Positions 48,784-58,900 of a stretch of DNA of 64,000 nt are shown here, one piece after another. The stretch is from Neisseria subflava (GTDB lineage: Bacteria > Pseudomonadota > Gammaproteobacteria > Burkholderiales > Neisseriaceae). How positions within the stretch are numbered: position 1 is the first letter of the stretch; each line of letters starts with the position of its first letter. The stretch spans positions 1,178,001-1,242,000 of the forward strand of contig NZ_CP039887.1 in the NCBI RefSeq assembly GCF_005221305.1. The letters run 5' to 3'. The notes under the pieces were generated by a model. It was not told the DNA's origin. It was given only the letters and a program-made list of their open reading frames with translations, and searched no databases. The position numbers and the translations under genes were made by a program.

Positions 48784-51700
48784 ATGAAAAAAATTATTTA
48801 TTTTCTAGGTTCTCGCTCTTTATGGGTGATGTTGGGTATTACCGGCCTGATTATATTAGTATGGTTTATTGGACCATTGATCTCCATAGGTGAAGTTCGC
48901 CCTTTAGTAAGCAAAACTATTCGTTTTGCAGTGTGTGCTATTATTATTGGTATTTGGTTGGCTAAAGCCATATTTCGCCAATATCGTGAATCTCGACGAA
49001 ATGCTGCTTTATTGAAAGAAATTCGAGCAGCCCAAGAGCCTATTTTAAAAAGTGCAAATGATGTTAGCTCTATGAGCCGCCAGTTTGCTGAAATGGACAA
49101 AGTATTAAAAAATGCTAAATTTTCTAAATCTAAAAACAGTTTGTTGGCTAGACTAGAAGAAGGTCAATACCTCTACCAAATGCCATGGTATGTTGTCCTA
49201 GGGGCAGCAGGATCTGGTAAAACAACTGCACTCAAACGCTCTGGTCTTAACTTCCCTTTAGAGAGCACTTTAGGGACATCTGTAAGTGGCCTAGCAGGTA
49301 CACGAGATTGTGATTGGTTTCTGTCGGATGAAATAGTATTTCTCGATACAGCTGGTAGATTATCTTTACATGACAATCATAGCAGTAAAGACTCTAGTGA
49401 CTGGGAAGAGTTTGTAACGCTGCTACAACGTTACCGACCTAAACAGCCAATAAATGGAGTATTGGTTACTGTAGGTGTAGATGATTTGTTGGGCGGGAAA
49501 ACCAACATAACAGAAATCTCAGTAGAACTGCGTAAAAGAATCCATGAAATGCATACTAAATTAGGTATACATTTCCCAGTTTATCTTATGATAACCAAAC
49601 TGGATTTATTGCATGGTTTTAATGAATTCTTTGACCATCTAACTGAAGAACAAAGAAATCAATATTTAGGAATTCCTCTATCTAATACAGAAGGAATGGA
49701 GACTCCTATCGCTACTGCTTCTAATGCCTTAGCAGATATTGTAGATAAATTACACTCCTCTATGTTGGGCACAGTTCATCAATTAGAATCTACTGAAGAT
49801 AAAGCTGCAGCTTTTGCATTCCCAGAGGAGTTTGAGCGCCTTAATCAAGCAGTACTTTCTCTATTTAAAGAGCTGTCTAAATCTTCAAAATTTGAGCAAC
49901 CTATCGCATGGAGAGGTGTTTATTTTTCAAGTGCGACACAAACAGGACAACATCTCAACCCTATACTGGAAGGTTTGCAAAGTGATTTCCAATTATCTAA
50001 AAAATACTTGGATTCAAACCAGGCCTCTACTCAGAATAACGAACATAGCTTTTTCTTAAATAGACTCTTTGCTGACGTTATTCTTAGCGAGGCAAATTTA
50101 GCTGGCGAGAATAAATCTTGGTTCGTCAAAAAACAAATCTTGTATTGGCTAGGTATTGGAGCTATTGCAACTGTAGTAATTGCATGTTTAACAATGATGC
50201 TGAATAGTTACTCAAATAACCAATCATATCTTGAACAGGTTGATCAAAAAGCAACTGACTTAGCTTTAGATGTAAAAAAATATACAGACAGCCCTGATTT
50301 ACTTAAGGCTGTAACATTTGCTGAACAAGTTAGAGATACAACTACCAGTAAAGAAATTCCAGATTTATTATCCCCTCCGCTCAGCTATCGTATGGGTCTT
50401 TATCAAGGTAGCCAAATGAAAGATGTTGGGGAGTCAGCCTATTATAGAATTCTTCAAGACAACGTAATGCCATTAATCAGCTATAAGTTGGATGAACTTC
50501 TACGCACAGCTAATGGTTCTAATAATATTAATAGCTATGATGCATTAAAAGCTTATCTTATGATGTTCCACAAAGAACATTTTGATGCTGCTTTTATGCA
50601 AAACTGGTTAATGTCCAATTTGTCTAAAACAGAATCATCAGGCATGAGTGACCAACAAAAAAAATCTGTTGAAAAAGCTCTGAATCAGATTCTTTCAAAA
50701 CAAAGCATTACACCAAGTGTTCCCTATGACGAAGAATTAGTAGAACGTCGTAGACAGGAAATTGCACAAAGAGACATTGCAACCATGGTATTAGAAGATA
50801 CTATAAACACAGTTACTCTCTCAGGAAAAGAAGGAGTTACACCTGTATCTTTTTCAAGTATGGGTGGTGTGCAAAGTCACTTGCTATTCCGACGTAAGAC
50901 TGGTGGGGCTTTAAAAGAACCTATTAACTTTATTTATACCAAAGAAGCCTACATTACTAAAGTTTTACCTGCCATGGTTAAATCTGCAGAGCAGTTTTTT
51001 AATGAAGACAACTGGGTATTAGGTAACTATGCTTCTTTAGGCCAAAGTAAAGCATCTGTTCTTTCCGATGCCCAAAGAATCTATTTCAGTAATTACATTA
51101 AAGTTTGGAATAGTTATTTATCTGATTTGTCATTAGTAACACCAAAGTCATCACGAGAGAGTACTCAAATTGCCAAACTGCTATCTGAAAAGAACTCACC
51201 TTTAGTCAATATTATTAAAGGAATTAGTGATAATACGACTTTAACCATTGACAAACGAATAACAGAAAAAGCTGGAAGCAAAATTACCGATTGGTTAAAT
51301 AGAGCAGGACTCTCAAAACTCTTAGAGAGTGAAGAGGGGAATAATGTGAAAAATGAATTAGTTGCTTTAAAACAAGCAACTCCAGTCGATGATGCTTTTG
51401 CAGATTTCCATACATTAACTGAAATCACAAATGATCAACCTCCTGCTATTAACAATGTCACAGAAGCTATAAATGATTTATATGTTTATTTAGTTGCTGT
51501 TAATGTTGCTGTAGAAAAAGGAGTGGACTTACCACCTGATGATCCTTTCGTAAAATACAAGGCTGAAGTAAATAGACTGCCACCTCCCTTTCGCCAAATG
51601 TTAGATAACTTTTCTGAAATTATTCTGAAAAACACTAACAAAATTGTTGATGAAAAGCTTTTGTCTACTTTAGAAAAACAAATAGCTACATTAACTAATA

Positions 51701-52341
51701 GTTGCCAAGAAATACATCAACAAGGATACCCTTTCGATAAAGGGTCGGAGGACAATGTTGCATTAGAGAGTTTCGCCAGTATATTTGGTCCCAATGGTAT
51801 CTACAGTAAATTTACAAACTTGACTGGTGAAGCTGCTGTATTGGCACGCTCAGAAAAACTGGAAACTTTAACTGCTAAAAATGATGCTTTTAAAGATCGT
51901 TTTGCAAAACTAAATGATATAGAAGACATCCGACAAGGATATTTTGATAAAGGCTCAGAAACTCCTACATTTGACTTCTCAGTTAAAGTTTTGATTCTTG
52001 ATACTAGTTTAGAAAGTGTAAATATCTCATATGCAGGGAAAAGCTATGTATACAGCCATGGTCCTGTAAATCCTGTAACCTTTACTTGGCCATCAAAGAG
52101 TGAAAATGCTTTAGCTAAAATAGATATCTCCTCTCCCCAAATCAACAGCGCAGGTATTAGTTCAACTGGGCCTTGGTCAATCTTCCGCCTTATTGAAAAA
52201 GGTAAAATTATTCGCCAAACAGGAAATACCACCGTTGTCGAATACAATATTAAAGGAAAAAATCTTGTACTTGAATTTACTACTTCTACTGCCTTTAATC
52301 CCTTTAATTTAAGTAAATTAAGGAATTTTCAGTGTATTTAA
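48784..52341 (+). CDS. tssM: T6SS inner-membrane protein TssM (IcmF family)
   Basis: An 1185-aa protein. Two N-terminal TMs (about 13-35 and 45-62) precede a cytoplasmic P-loop domain with Walker A GAAGSGKT (140-147) and FLDTAGRLSLHD. A third TM near 450-475 (YWLGIGAIATVVIACLTMML) leads to a long periplasmic domain with the TssJ-contacting C-terminus (TGPWSIFRLIEKGKI). It forms the trans-envelope channel with TssJ and TssL. The intact Walker motif suggests it can bind ATP. A terminator-like hairpin follows at 52391-52424. Confidence 0.95.
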   Translation: MKKIIYFLGSRSLWVMLGITGLIILVWFIGPLISIGEVRPLVSKTIRFAVCAIIIGIWLAKAIFRQYRESRRNAALLKEIRAAQEPILKSANDVSSMSRQFAEMDKVLKNAKFSKSKNSLLARLEEGQYLYQMPWYVVLGAAGSGKTTALKRSGLNFPLESTLGTSVSGLAGTRDCDWFLSDEIVFLDTAGRLSLHDNHSSKDSSDWEEFVTLLQRYRPKQPINGVLVTVGVDDLLGGKTNITEISVELRKRIHEMHTKLGIHFPVYLMITKLDLLHGFNEFFDHLTEEQRNQYLGIPLSNTEGMETPIATASNALADIVDKLHSSMLGTVHQLESTEDKAAAFAFPEEFERLNQAVLSLFKELSKSSKFEQPIAWRGVYFSSATQTGQHLNPILEGLQSDFQLSKKYLDSNQASTQNNEHSFFLNRLFADVILSEANLAGENKSWFVKKQILYWLGIGAIATVVIACLTMMLNSYSNNQSYLEQVDQKATDLALDVKKYTDSPDLLKAVTFAEQVRDTTTSKEIPDLLSPPLSYRMGLYQGSQMKDVGESAYYRILQDNVMPLISYKLDELLRTANGSNNINSYDALKAYLMMFHKEHFDAAFMQNWLMSNLSKTESSGMSDQQKKSVEKALNQILSKQSITPSVPYDEELVERRRQEIAQRDIATMVLEDTINTVTLSGKEGVTPVSFSSMGGVQSHLLFRRKTGGALKEPINFIYTKEAYITKVLPAMVKSAEQFFNEDNWVLGNYASLGQSKASVLSDAQRIYFSNYIKVWNSYLSDLSLVTPKSSRESTQIAKLLSEKNSPLVNIIKGISDNTTLTIDKRITEKAGSKITDWLNRAGLSKLLESEEGNNVKNELVALKQATPVDDAFADFHTLTEITNDQPPAINNVTEAINDLYVYLVAVNVAVEKGVDLPPDDPFVKYKAEVNRLPPPFRQMLDNFSEIILKNTNKIVDEKLLSTLEKQIATLTNSCQEIHQQGYPFDKGSEDNVALESFASIFGPNGIYSKFTNLTGEAAVLARSEKLETLTAKNDAFKDRFAKLNDIEDIRQGYFDKGSETPTFDFSVKVLILDTSLESVNISYAGKSYVYSHGPVNPVTFTWPSKSENALAKIDISSPQINSAGISSTGPWSIFRLIEKGKIIRQTGNTTVVEYNIKGKNLVLEFTTSTAFNPFNLSKLRNFQCI

Positions 52342-52390
52342 AAGTCTCAATAACGATGTAAATAATATTGTCTAGAATATTACTTTCACA

Positions 52391-52424
52391 TATTTTATCC
52401 CTATTTAAAATATAGGATAAAAAT
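52391..52424 (+). terminator. Terminator-like hairpin between tssM and vgrG
   Basis: TATTTTATCC pairs with GGATAAAAATA around an AT-rich loop (CTATTTAAAATATA), about 50 nt after the tssM stop. It may separate the structural operon from the vgrG-effector unit. Confidence 0.6.
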
Positions 52425-52471
52425 ACTTGTACCCGGAATATTGGTTTAAGATTGACAAGGAGTTTCCCTAA

Positions 52472-54745
52472 ATGAATAGAACTATCGTTGCTCATACGCC
52501 TTTGGGATCACAACTATTATTCAAAAAAATGCTTGGAACAGAATCCGTTTCAAATCTGTTTGAGTTCAATATTACATTGGTCTCTCAAAACCCAAACTTG
52601 CAAGGCAAAGATATTATTGGTCAGTCTGTAACATTGGAAATTGATACCGAAGCAAGTAATCCTCGTTATCTAAATGGTCTAGTTACCGATTTTGGCTACA
52701 TTGGAGAAGATGAGGATGAAGAAGGTTATCATGCCTATACCTGTACCACTCGTCCATTCATGTGGTACCTCACTCAAAATACGGACAGCAGAGTTTTCGT
52801 TGATAAGTCCGTATTAGATATCGCTAATGAAGTCTTAGCACCATTCGGATTCCCATACCAGATAAAATGTCAAAAAGGGTATCGAACAAGAGGCTTTTGT
52901 GTTCAGTATCAAGAAAATAGCTTTGATTTCTTAAACCGCCTATTTGAACAAGAAGGTATCTACTATTATTTTGCCCACAGTAACGGTTCACATGAGCTGG
53001 TTATTACTGATGATGTCGGTGTTTTAGAAGCTATTTCATCTCCTAATATCCCCTACCATTCTCGAAATACTGCACCGGGGGCGCCAAATATCGCCTATAT
53101 TGATATTTGGGAAGAACGAGATGCTTTAAAATCTAGTCAATTTGTTACTCAAGAATACAATTATAAAAATGCCAAAGTTCCGATGATGTCTTCAGATTCA
53201 GTTCATGACTTTAATTCGGTATCTATGGAACACTATGACTTCTACACAGGTTTTAGTGATGTGGCAGAAGCACAAAATTACAGTCAGGTTCGTAGTGAAG
53301 ATTTGAAAAGCCAAACCAAGATTATTACTGGCTCAGGTACTGCACTAACACTTGCTCCAGGTTATACGTTTATCCTGAGCAAACACCCTCATGCATCTTC
53401 CAATACCGAATATACTATTCTAAAAGCTGATTATGATTTCGAAGAGGCAGGCTATACGTCTGGAGACCGTATTGGCAAATTTAGAATCTCATTCCGCGTA
53501 TTACCTAAATCTTATCCATACCGCCCTCCTCTTAAAACTCCCAAGCCAAAAGTTTTAGGAACACAAGCAGCTACGGTAACAGGACCTGCAGGTGAAGAGG
53601 TCTACACCAATGAATATGGCGATATTAAAGTCCAGTTCCACTGGGATCGCTATGGAAAAATGGATGAAAACAGTTCCAACTGGGTACGAGTAACTCAGGG
53701 CTCTGCTGGTGCTGGCTATGGCTCTATTAATACACCACGCATTGGTGAAGAAGTACTGGTTGATTTTATTAATGGCGATGCTGATCGACCTATTGTATTA
53801 GGCCGTCTGTATAACAGTGCAATGTCGCCACCATGGGGATTTCCTGCTGCAGCCAAGCAATCTGGTATCAAGAGTAAAAGTTTTAACTCTCCATTAGCCA
53901 ACTTTAACGAACTGATGTTCAATGATACTGCTGGGTCTGAAATGGTCAACTTCCAGGCACAGAAAGACTTGACCTCACTTGTTAAGAACAATGAAACCCG
54001 CAACGTCAACAACGACCGAACCACTACAATTGGTAATAACGAAACTGTAACAGTAGTAGGTGATCGAGCTAAAACTGTTCAAAAAAACGAAACTGCCTCA
54101 ATTACCCAAAACCGTACTAAATCAGTCGGCCAAAACGAAACTTCCAGTATTACCCAAAACCAAAGCATTAGTGTCGGCCAAAACCAAAGTACTTCTGTGG
54201 GTAAAGATCAAAGCGTTTCTGTCGCTAAAAATCGAACCCATTCTGTTGGCCTCGATGAAAACATTGGCATCGGAAAAAATCAGGCTTTGACGGTGGGCTT
54301 GGATCAAAACATTTCTATTGGCAAAAATCAAGCGTTGACCGTTGGCGCCAATCGTAACAAGACCATTGTATCTAACGAAGTTAGTAGTATTGGTGGTAAT
54401 AAGCAGGAAACTGTCAGCCTAAATGGTATGAGCAACGTTGGCATTGGACAAATGACCAACATTGGGGCTGGCTATATGCTAAATGTCGGAGGTGGTTGGA
54501 TGACCAACGTTGTTGGTGCTGAAATGCATAGTGTTGGCCTGGTTATGGGGCTTAATGCAGGCTTAAATATTGGCCTTAATGCCGGCAATAAAATTACCTT
54601 ATCTGCAGGGAGCAAAATTACCCTTCAAGTAGGCAACTCTATGATTGTAATAGATAAAAATAAAATCTCTATCGTTAGTAAAAAAGTTAAAATCGTTGGC
54701 ACTAGTGTAGTAGATATGGACGGCAAAAAAGTCGATATCAACTAA
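52472..54745 (+). CDS. vgrG: T6SS spike protein VgrG (TssI)
   Basis: A 757-aa protein. The gp27-like base (about 1-370) includes LFKKMLGTESVSNLFEFNI and FCVQYQENSFDFLNRLFEQEGIYYYF. The gp5-like OB segment has VQFHWDRYGKMDENSSNWVRVTQGSAGAGYG and VLVDFINGDADRPIVLGRLYN. The needle (about 500-757) has about twelve 8-residue repeats of the form xxSVGQNQ followed by a Gly-rich beta-helix ending KKVDIN. No extra C-terminal enzyme domain is present, so it is a carrier spike. AAGGAG at 52457-52462 precedes the ATG. The DUF2169 gene follows 16 nt later. Confidence 0.96.
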   Translation: MNRTIVAHTPLGSQLLFKKMLGTESVSNLFEFNITLVSQNPNLQGKDIIGQSVTLEIDTEASNPRYLNGLVTDFGYIGEDEDEEGYHAYTCTTRPFMWYLTQNTDSRVFVDKSVLDIANEVLAPFGFPYQIKCQKGYRTRGFCVQYQENSFDFLNRLFEQEGIYYYFAHSNGSHELVITDDVGVLEAISSPNIPYHSRNTAPGAPNIAYIDIWEERDALKSSQFVTQEYNYKNAKVPMMSSDSVHDFNSVSMEHYDFYTGFSDVAEAQNYSQVRSEDLKSQTKIITGSGTALTLAPGYTFILSKHPHASSNTEYTILKADYDFEEAGYTSGDRIGKFRISFRVLPKSYPYRPPLKTPKPKVLGTQAATVTGPAGEEVYTNEYGDIKVQFHWDRYGKMDENSSNWVRVTQGSAGAGYGSINTPRIGEEVLVDFINGDADRPIVLGRLYNSAMSPPWGFPAAAKQSGIKSKSFNSPLANFNELMFNDTAGSEMVNFQAQKDLTSLVKNNETRNVNNDRTTTIGNNETVTVVGDRAKTVQKNETASITQNRTKSVGQNETSSITQNQSISVGQNQSTSVGKDQSVSVAKNRTHSVGLDENIGIGKNQALTVGLDQNISIGKNQALTVGANRNKTIVSNEVSSIGGNKQETVSLNGMSNVGIGQMTNIGAGYMLNVGGGWMTNVVGAEMHSVGLVMGLNAGLNIGLNAGNKITLSAGSKITLQVGNSMIVIDKNKISIVSKKVKIVGTSVVDMDGKKVDIN

Positions 54746-54761
54746 AAGAAAAGGTATATCA

Positions 54762-55898
54762 ATGTTCGAATTGGAGAACTTTACCTGCTTTCATACGCAG
54801 CAATTTAAAAACATCGACCAGTTAGATCGAACATATGATGTTGTAGTTGCTAAAGTCAGTTATGAGTTTGAAATCGATCCCGTAACAGGAAAAACTGTAC
54901 TTGAGTTTGCCCAAACGCAGACGCCTCTTACATTTGCAGATACTTTTTACGGTGAACCATCTCAAACTTCAACTCAGTTTGAAAGCGACTTTTGCCTTTA
55001 TAAACCTAAAACTGATTTAGTGATCAATGCAATCGCCTATGCACCTAATGATACTCCCGCTCGGCAACTTGCCGTAGCGGTGAGTATTGGCGATTATCAA
55101 AAGAGTCTGGCTCTTACTGGCGAGCGCTACTGGGTAAGAGAGATAGCAGGATGGTCTCTAAGCGAACCAGATCCCATTCTCTCCTTACCTATCCGCTATG
55201 AATTTGCCTTTGGCGGTGGTGCAGTTGAAGACGATCATGAAGGGCATCAGCAAAATCCTGTCGGTATTGGTTATTATCCCAAATCCCAACTCAAACAAAA
55301 TGGATTCAAACGGATATTAAAGGCTCACCAGATTTATGACCCAAACCATCCGATACGAGATCCTGCTGAAAATGTTGCTCCCGAAGGATTCGGCTTTATG
55401 CCTCGTTATTTTGCACAACGGGCACGACATTCAGGTACTGCCGATGCTGAATGGATAGCTAACCGTGCACCTTTATTGCCGGAAGATTTTTCTATGGCTT
55501 ATTGGAACGGTGCTCATCCTTCCCTTCAGTTGCCGCATCTAAAGCCTAACCATATCTATACACTGGGATTTACCGGCATGGTACATTCCTTTCAAGCACC
55601 CAATCAGTACTTTACTGTCGAACTGCCGGTAGAGACTGTATTTGTACATGCCCATACCGCATCTAATATGTCTTTGTGTAAAGACATGGTATTAGATACC
55701 GTACTCGTTGATATAGAACAACGCCGCATTGACTGTGCATACCGGACTTCTTTTGCAGAAGAGCTGGAAATTTCTGCATGTCAACTCAGGTTTATTGCTC
55801 GACATGAACGGGCAGAACAAATTGCAGCCGCAGCTGCATGCCGCACTTCACAAGACAAATTTATCCCGATACCGCCTTCTCTTGCGGCATTCGCGTAA
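54762..55898 (+). CDS. DUF2169 family T6SS effector adaptor
   Basis: A 378-aa protein with DUF2169 markers: DRTYDVVVAKVSYEFEIDP, CLYKPKTDLVINAIAYAP, ERYWVREIAGWSLSEPDP, LPIRYEFAFGGGA, and NPVGIGYYPKSQL. DUF2169 proteins are coded between vgrG and PAAR-like or DUF4150 effectors and are needed to load these on the spike. That is the arrangement here: vgrG lies 16 nt upstream and the DUF4150-Rhs gene 80 nt downstream. The function is inferred from family context. Confidence 0.9.
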   Translation: MFELENFTCFHTQQFKNIDQLDRTYDVVVAKVSYEFEIDPVTGKTVLEFAQTQTPLTFADTFYGEPSQTSTQFESDFCLYKPKTDLVINAIAYAPNDTPARQLAVAVSIGDYQKSLALTGERYWVREIAGWSLSEPDPILSLPIRYEFAFGGGAVEDDHEGHQQNPVGIGYYPKSQLKQNGFKRILKAHQIYDPNHPIRDPAENVAPEGFGFMPRYFAQRARHSGTADAEWIANRAPLLPEDFSMAYWNGAHPSLQLPHLKPNHIYTLGFTGMVHSFQAPNQYFTVELPVETVFVHAHTASNMSLCKDMVLDTVLVDIEQRRIDCAYRTSFAEELEISACQLRFIARHERAEQIAAAAACRTSQDKFIPIPPSLAAFA

Positions 55899-55907
55899 AC
55901 AACCAAA

Positions 55908-55954
55908 AGGCCGTCTGATTCCCAACTAATTGCAGCCAACTTTTCAGACGGCCT
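55908..55954. terminator. Inverted DUS pair between DUF2169 and rhs
   Basis: AGGCCGTCTGA and TCAGACGGCCT form an 11-bp stem in the 80-nt gap. It lies just upstream of the point where the two DUF4150-rhs genes become identical (about 55967 and 60561), so the DUS is close to the duplication border. Confidence 0.55.
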
Positions 55955-55978
55955 CTATCTTCACAACAGGAGCACCCC

Positions 55979-58900
55979 ATGGCCGTCAATAAAATCGCCC
56001 GTAAAAGCAGCAAGTTCCGCGTTGTCTTTACCGTCCCCGATTTCTGTTGGCCGCCACCACCCGCTCCCCCTTCCGTTCCGCCCATTCCCTTCCCACTCTT
56101 TGCCGACCTCGGCGGTGCCCAAACCGTCGCCAAAGACGTACGCCTCAACCGCAAGCCTGCTTTTGTCTTTAAAGCCAGTAAGACGGACAAGACTTATGGC
56201 GATGAAATCGCCCTTCCGGGCCGTAAAGGGGTAAAGAGCCGCACCGCCACCAAACCGGCATGGCCTATGCGCCATTCTTCCTCGGTTAAAATCCGTAAAC
56301 GCTATATCGTGCGCACCGGCGATATGTTCCATATGAACGGCAAGTTCAGCAAAAGACTCCCCCCTAAAACCTGTCTGTCCTGTAAGGGTGCAGTGGGTGC
56401 CGGTCGGCCGGTGAATCCGATACACGGTTTGAAGTTTCTAACCGGTGAAACCGACTTTGCCTTTGAAGGCATTTTGCCGCTGGTATGGAGCCGCAGCTAT
56501 TATTCCGACCAAGACGGTACCGGCTGGCTCGGCGAGGGTTGGAGCGTACCGGGCTGCCAACGCATCATCCGCGATGCGGCGGGATTGGCCTATATCGACG
56601 ATCAAGGCCGTTTGTTCCCTTTGCCGGAAGTGGATGAAGATGATGAAGAACCGGTATTGTTCGAAAGCGAACAGATTTGGTTCAGTAAAAACCCGGACGG
56701 CCATTATGTCATTGCGTCGCTGGACGGTTCGATAGCGTTGCGTTTTGCGCCTTTGGTGGTCGCTGAAGACGGTTCGGACGAAGATTCCACCCTCTTCCCT
56801 TTGGTCGCGGTAGAAGACGCCAACGGCAACCATCAGCGTTTCATTTATCATCCGCTGACCGGTCTGCCGCAATACATTATTGACGGCAACGGACGGGTAT
56901 TCTCGCTGAACTTTGGCAATGTAGCCGATGAGCAATCGCCTAAAATGCGGCTGCTGTCGGTATCGCTGTTGGAGGGTTTGCCTGCCTTTGGCGAAGCGGT
57001 CCGGGTCGGCAGCCCGCTGGTTCGCTATGAATACAACGGCAGTGGTGACTTAGTCCGCGTTATCGGCCGCGACGGCAAGGTCAAACGCAGCTTCGGCTAT
57101 AAGAACAATCTGATGGTGTCGCACACCGATGCAGCCGGATTGGTATCGGAATACGAATACGACCATTACACCCCGACCGGCAAAGTGTTACGCAACCGGA
57201 CTTCCTTGGGCGAGGAATGGCGTTTTACCTATCACGAAGGTTATACCGAGGTAACCGACGTATTGGGCCGTACCGAGCAATACCATTACGACTACAACAA
57301 CGAGTTGACCAAACGGGTGTTTGCCGACGGCAGCACCAACCTGATGGAACGCGACGACTTGGGCCGTCTGCTCAGCCATACCGATGCAATGGGGCGCGTT
57401 ACCCGTTATCAGTACAGCAACGAGGGCCAGGTGGAAAGCATTACCCGTCCGGACGGCGTCATCCTGCATTTCGACTATGACGACAACTACCGTCTGATCC
57501 GTAAAAGCGATGCCGAAAGCCGTTATCACGGCTATACCTACGACGAAGCGGGCAACCTGCTGACCCATACCGACCCGCTGAAACACATCACCCGTTTCGA
57601 ATATGCCGGCAACGGTCTGTTGCTGTCGGTGACCGATCCGAACGGCAGCAGTACCGCCTACCACTATAACGAAAACCATCAGCCCGACCGGATTACCGAC
57701 TGCTCGGGTTACGAAACCAAACTCTCTTACACTCCCGAAGGACAGTTGGCGCGTATTACCGATGCGCTGGGACAGCATACCGAATACCACTACGACGCCA
57801 ATCAAAACCTTACCCTTGCCCTCTATCCCGACGGCAGCAAAGAGACCTTCGGCTACGATGCCGCAGGTCGTTTAAAAACCCATACCGACGGCGAAGGCCA
57901 TACCACTTCCTACGAATACGGCCAAGACGGTCTGCCGACCCGGCGCACCAATGCGCTGGGCCATACCTTCGGCTACCACTACGACAAAGCCCGCCGCCTG
58001 GTCGGCCTCACCAATGAAAACGGTGCGCGCTACCGCTTTGCCTACGACGTCCTCGACCGATTGATTGCCGAAAGCGGCTTCGACCATAAACTGACCGGCT
58101 ACCGCTATAATGCCGGTAACGAACTAATTGAACAGCGCGAATACGGCGATGATGCCACCCTTGCCGCCAAACTGATGGCGCAACTGGGCGGGCAACCCGT
58201 TGCTAAAAAAGATGCCGCCCCGCTTTCAGACGGCCTCGACAGCCAAACCCCGCTGCGGATTACCGAGTTCAAACGAGATGTATTGGGACGCTTAATCCAC
58301 ACACTCGCCCGCGATAACGACAAGGTTCAGGAAACCGTTTACCAATACGACTTTGACGGCAACCTCGTCCGTGTCGCCAACAGCCAAAGCATTACCTGCT
58401 TTGACTACAACGGCAACGGTCAAATCATCGGCCAGCACCAATGGAAAGTGCCGTCCAAAGAAGAAAACGCCCGAAACGGTTTGCCCGAAACCGACTGGCG
58501 CGATGCGCAGTACGACATGCTGTACCTGCCCGTTACCGAAACCGTCCGCTACCACTACGACTTCAACGGCAACCGTACCGCCACCGTCCTGCCCGACGGC
58601 AGACAAATCAACTACCTGTATTACGGCAGCGGCCACCTGCACCAAATCAGCCTCGACGACGAAGTCATCACCGACATCGAACGCGATCAGCTGCACCGCG
58701 AAATCTTCCGCACACAGGGTAAACTCGCCAGCCGTTACGAACTCGATCCCCTGGGTCGTCTGAAAAGGCAAATCGCCGCACTTAACGACCTGACGCAGAC
58801 CGAGACAGATAAGAACACTGTAACATCGGCTTATGCAGTCAAACGCAGCTACGGCTACGACCGTACCGGCAACCTGACCCACAGCACCGACCAGCGGACG

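Noticed and set aside
54040..54390. Repeated AACCAAAG/GTCGGCCAAAAC units that could be mistaken for a CRISPR array or tandem repeat locus
   Set aside because: They lie in the vgrG reading frame and encode octapeptides of the needle; there are no constant-length spacers. No CRISPR array was seen in the window.
54380..54745. Possible effector domain at the VgrG C-terminus
   Set aside because: The Gly-rich repeats continue as beta-helix up to the end (SKKVKIVGTSVVDMDGKKVDIN region); no enzyme motif is visible.
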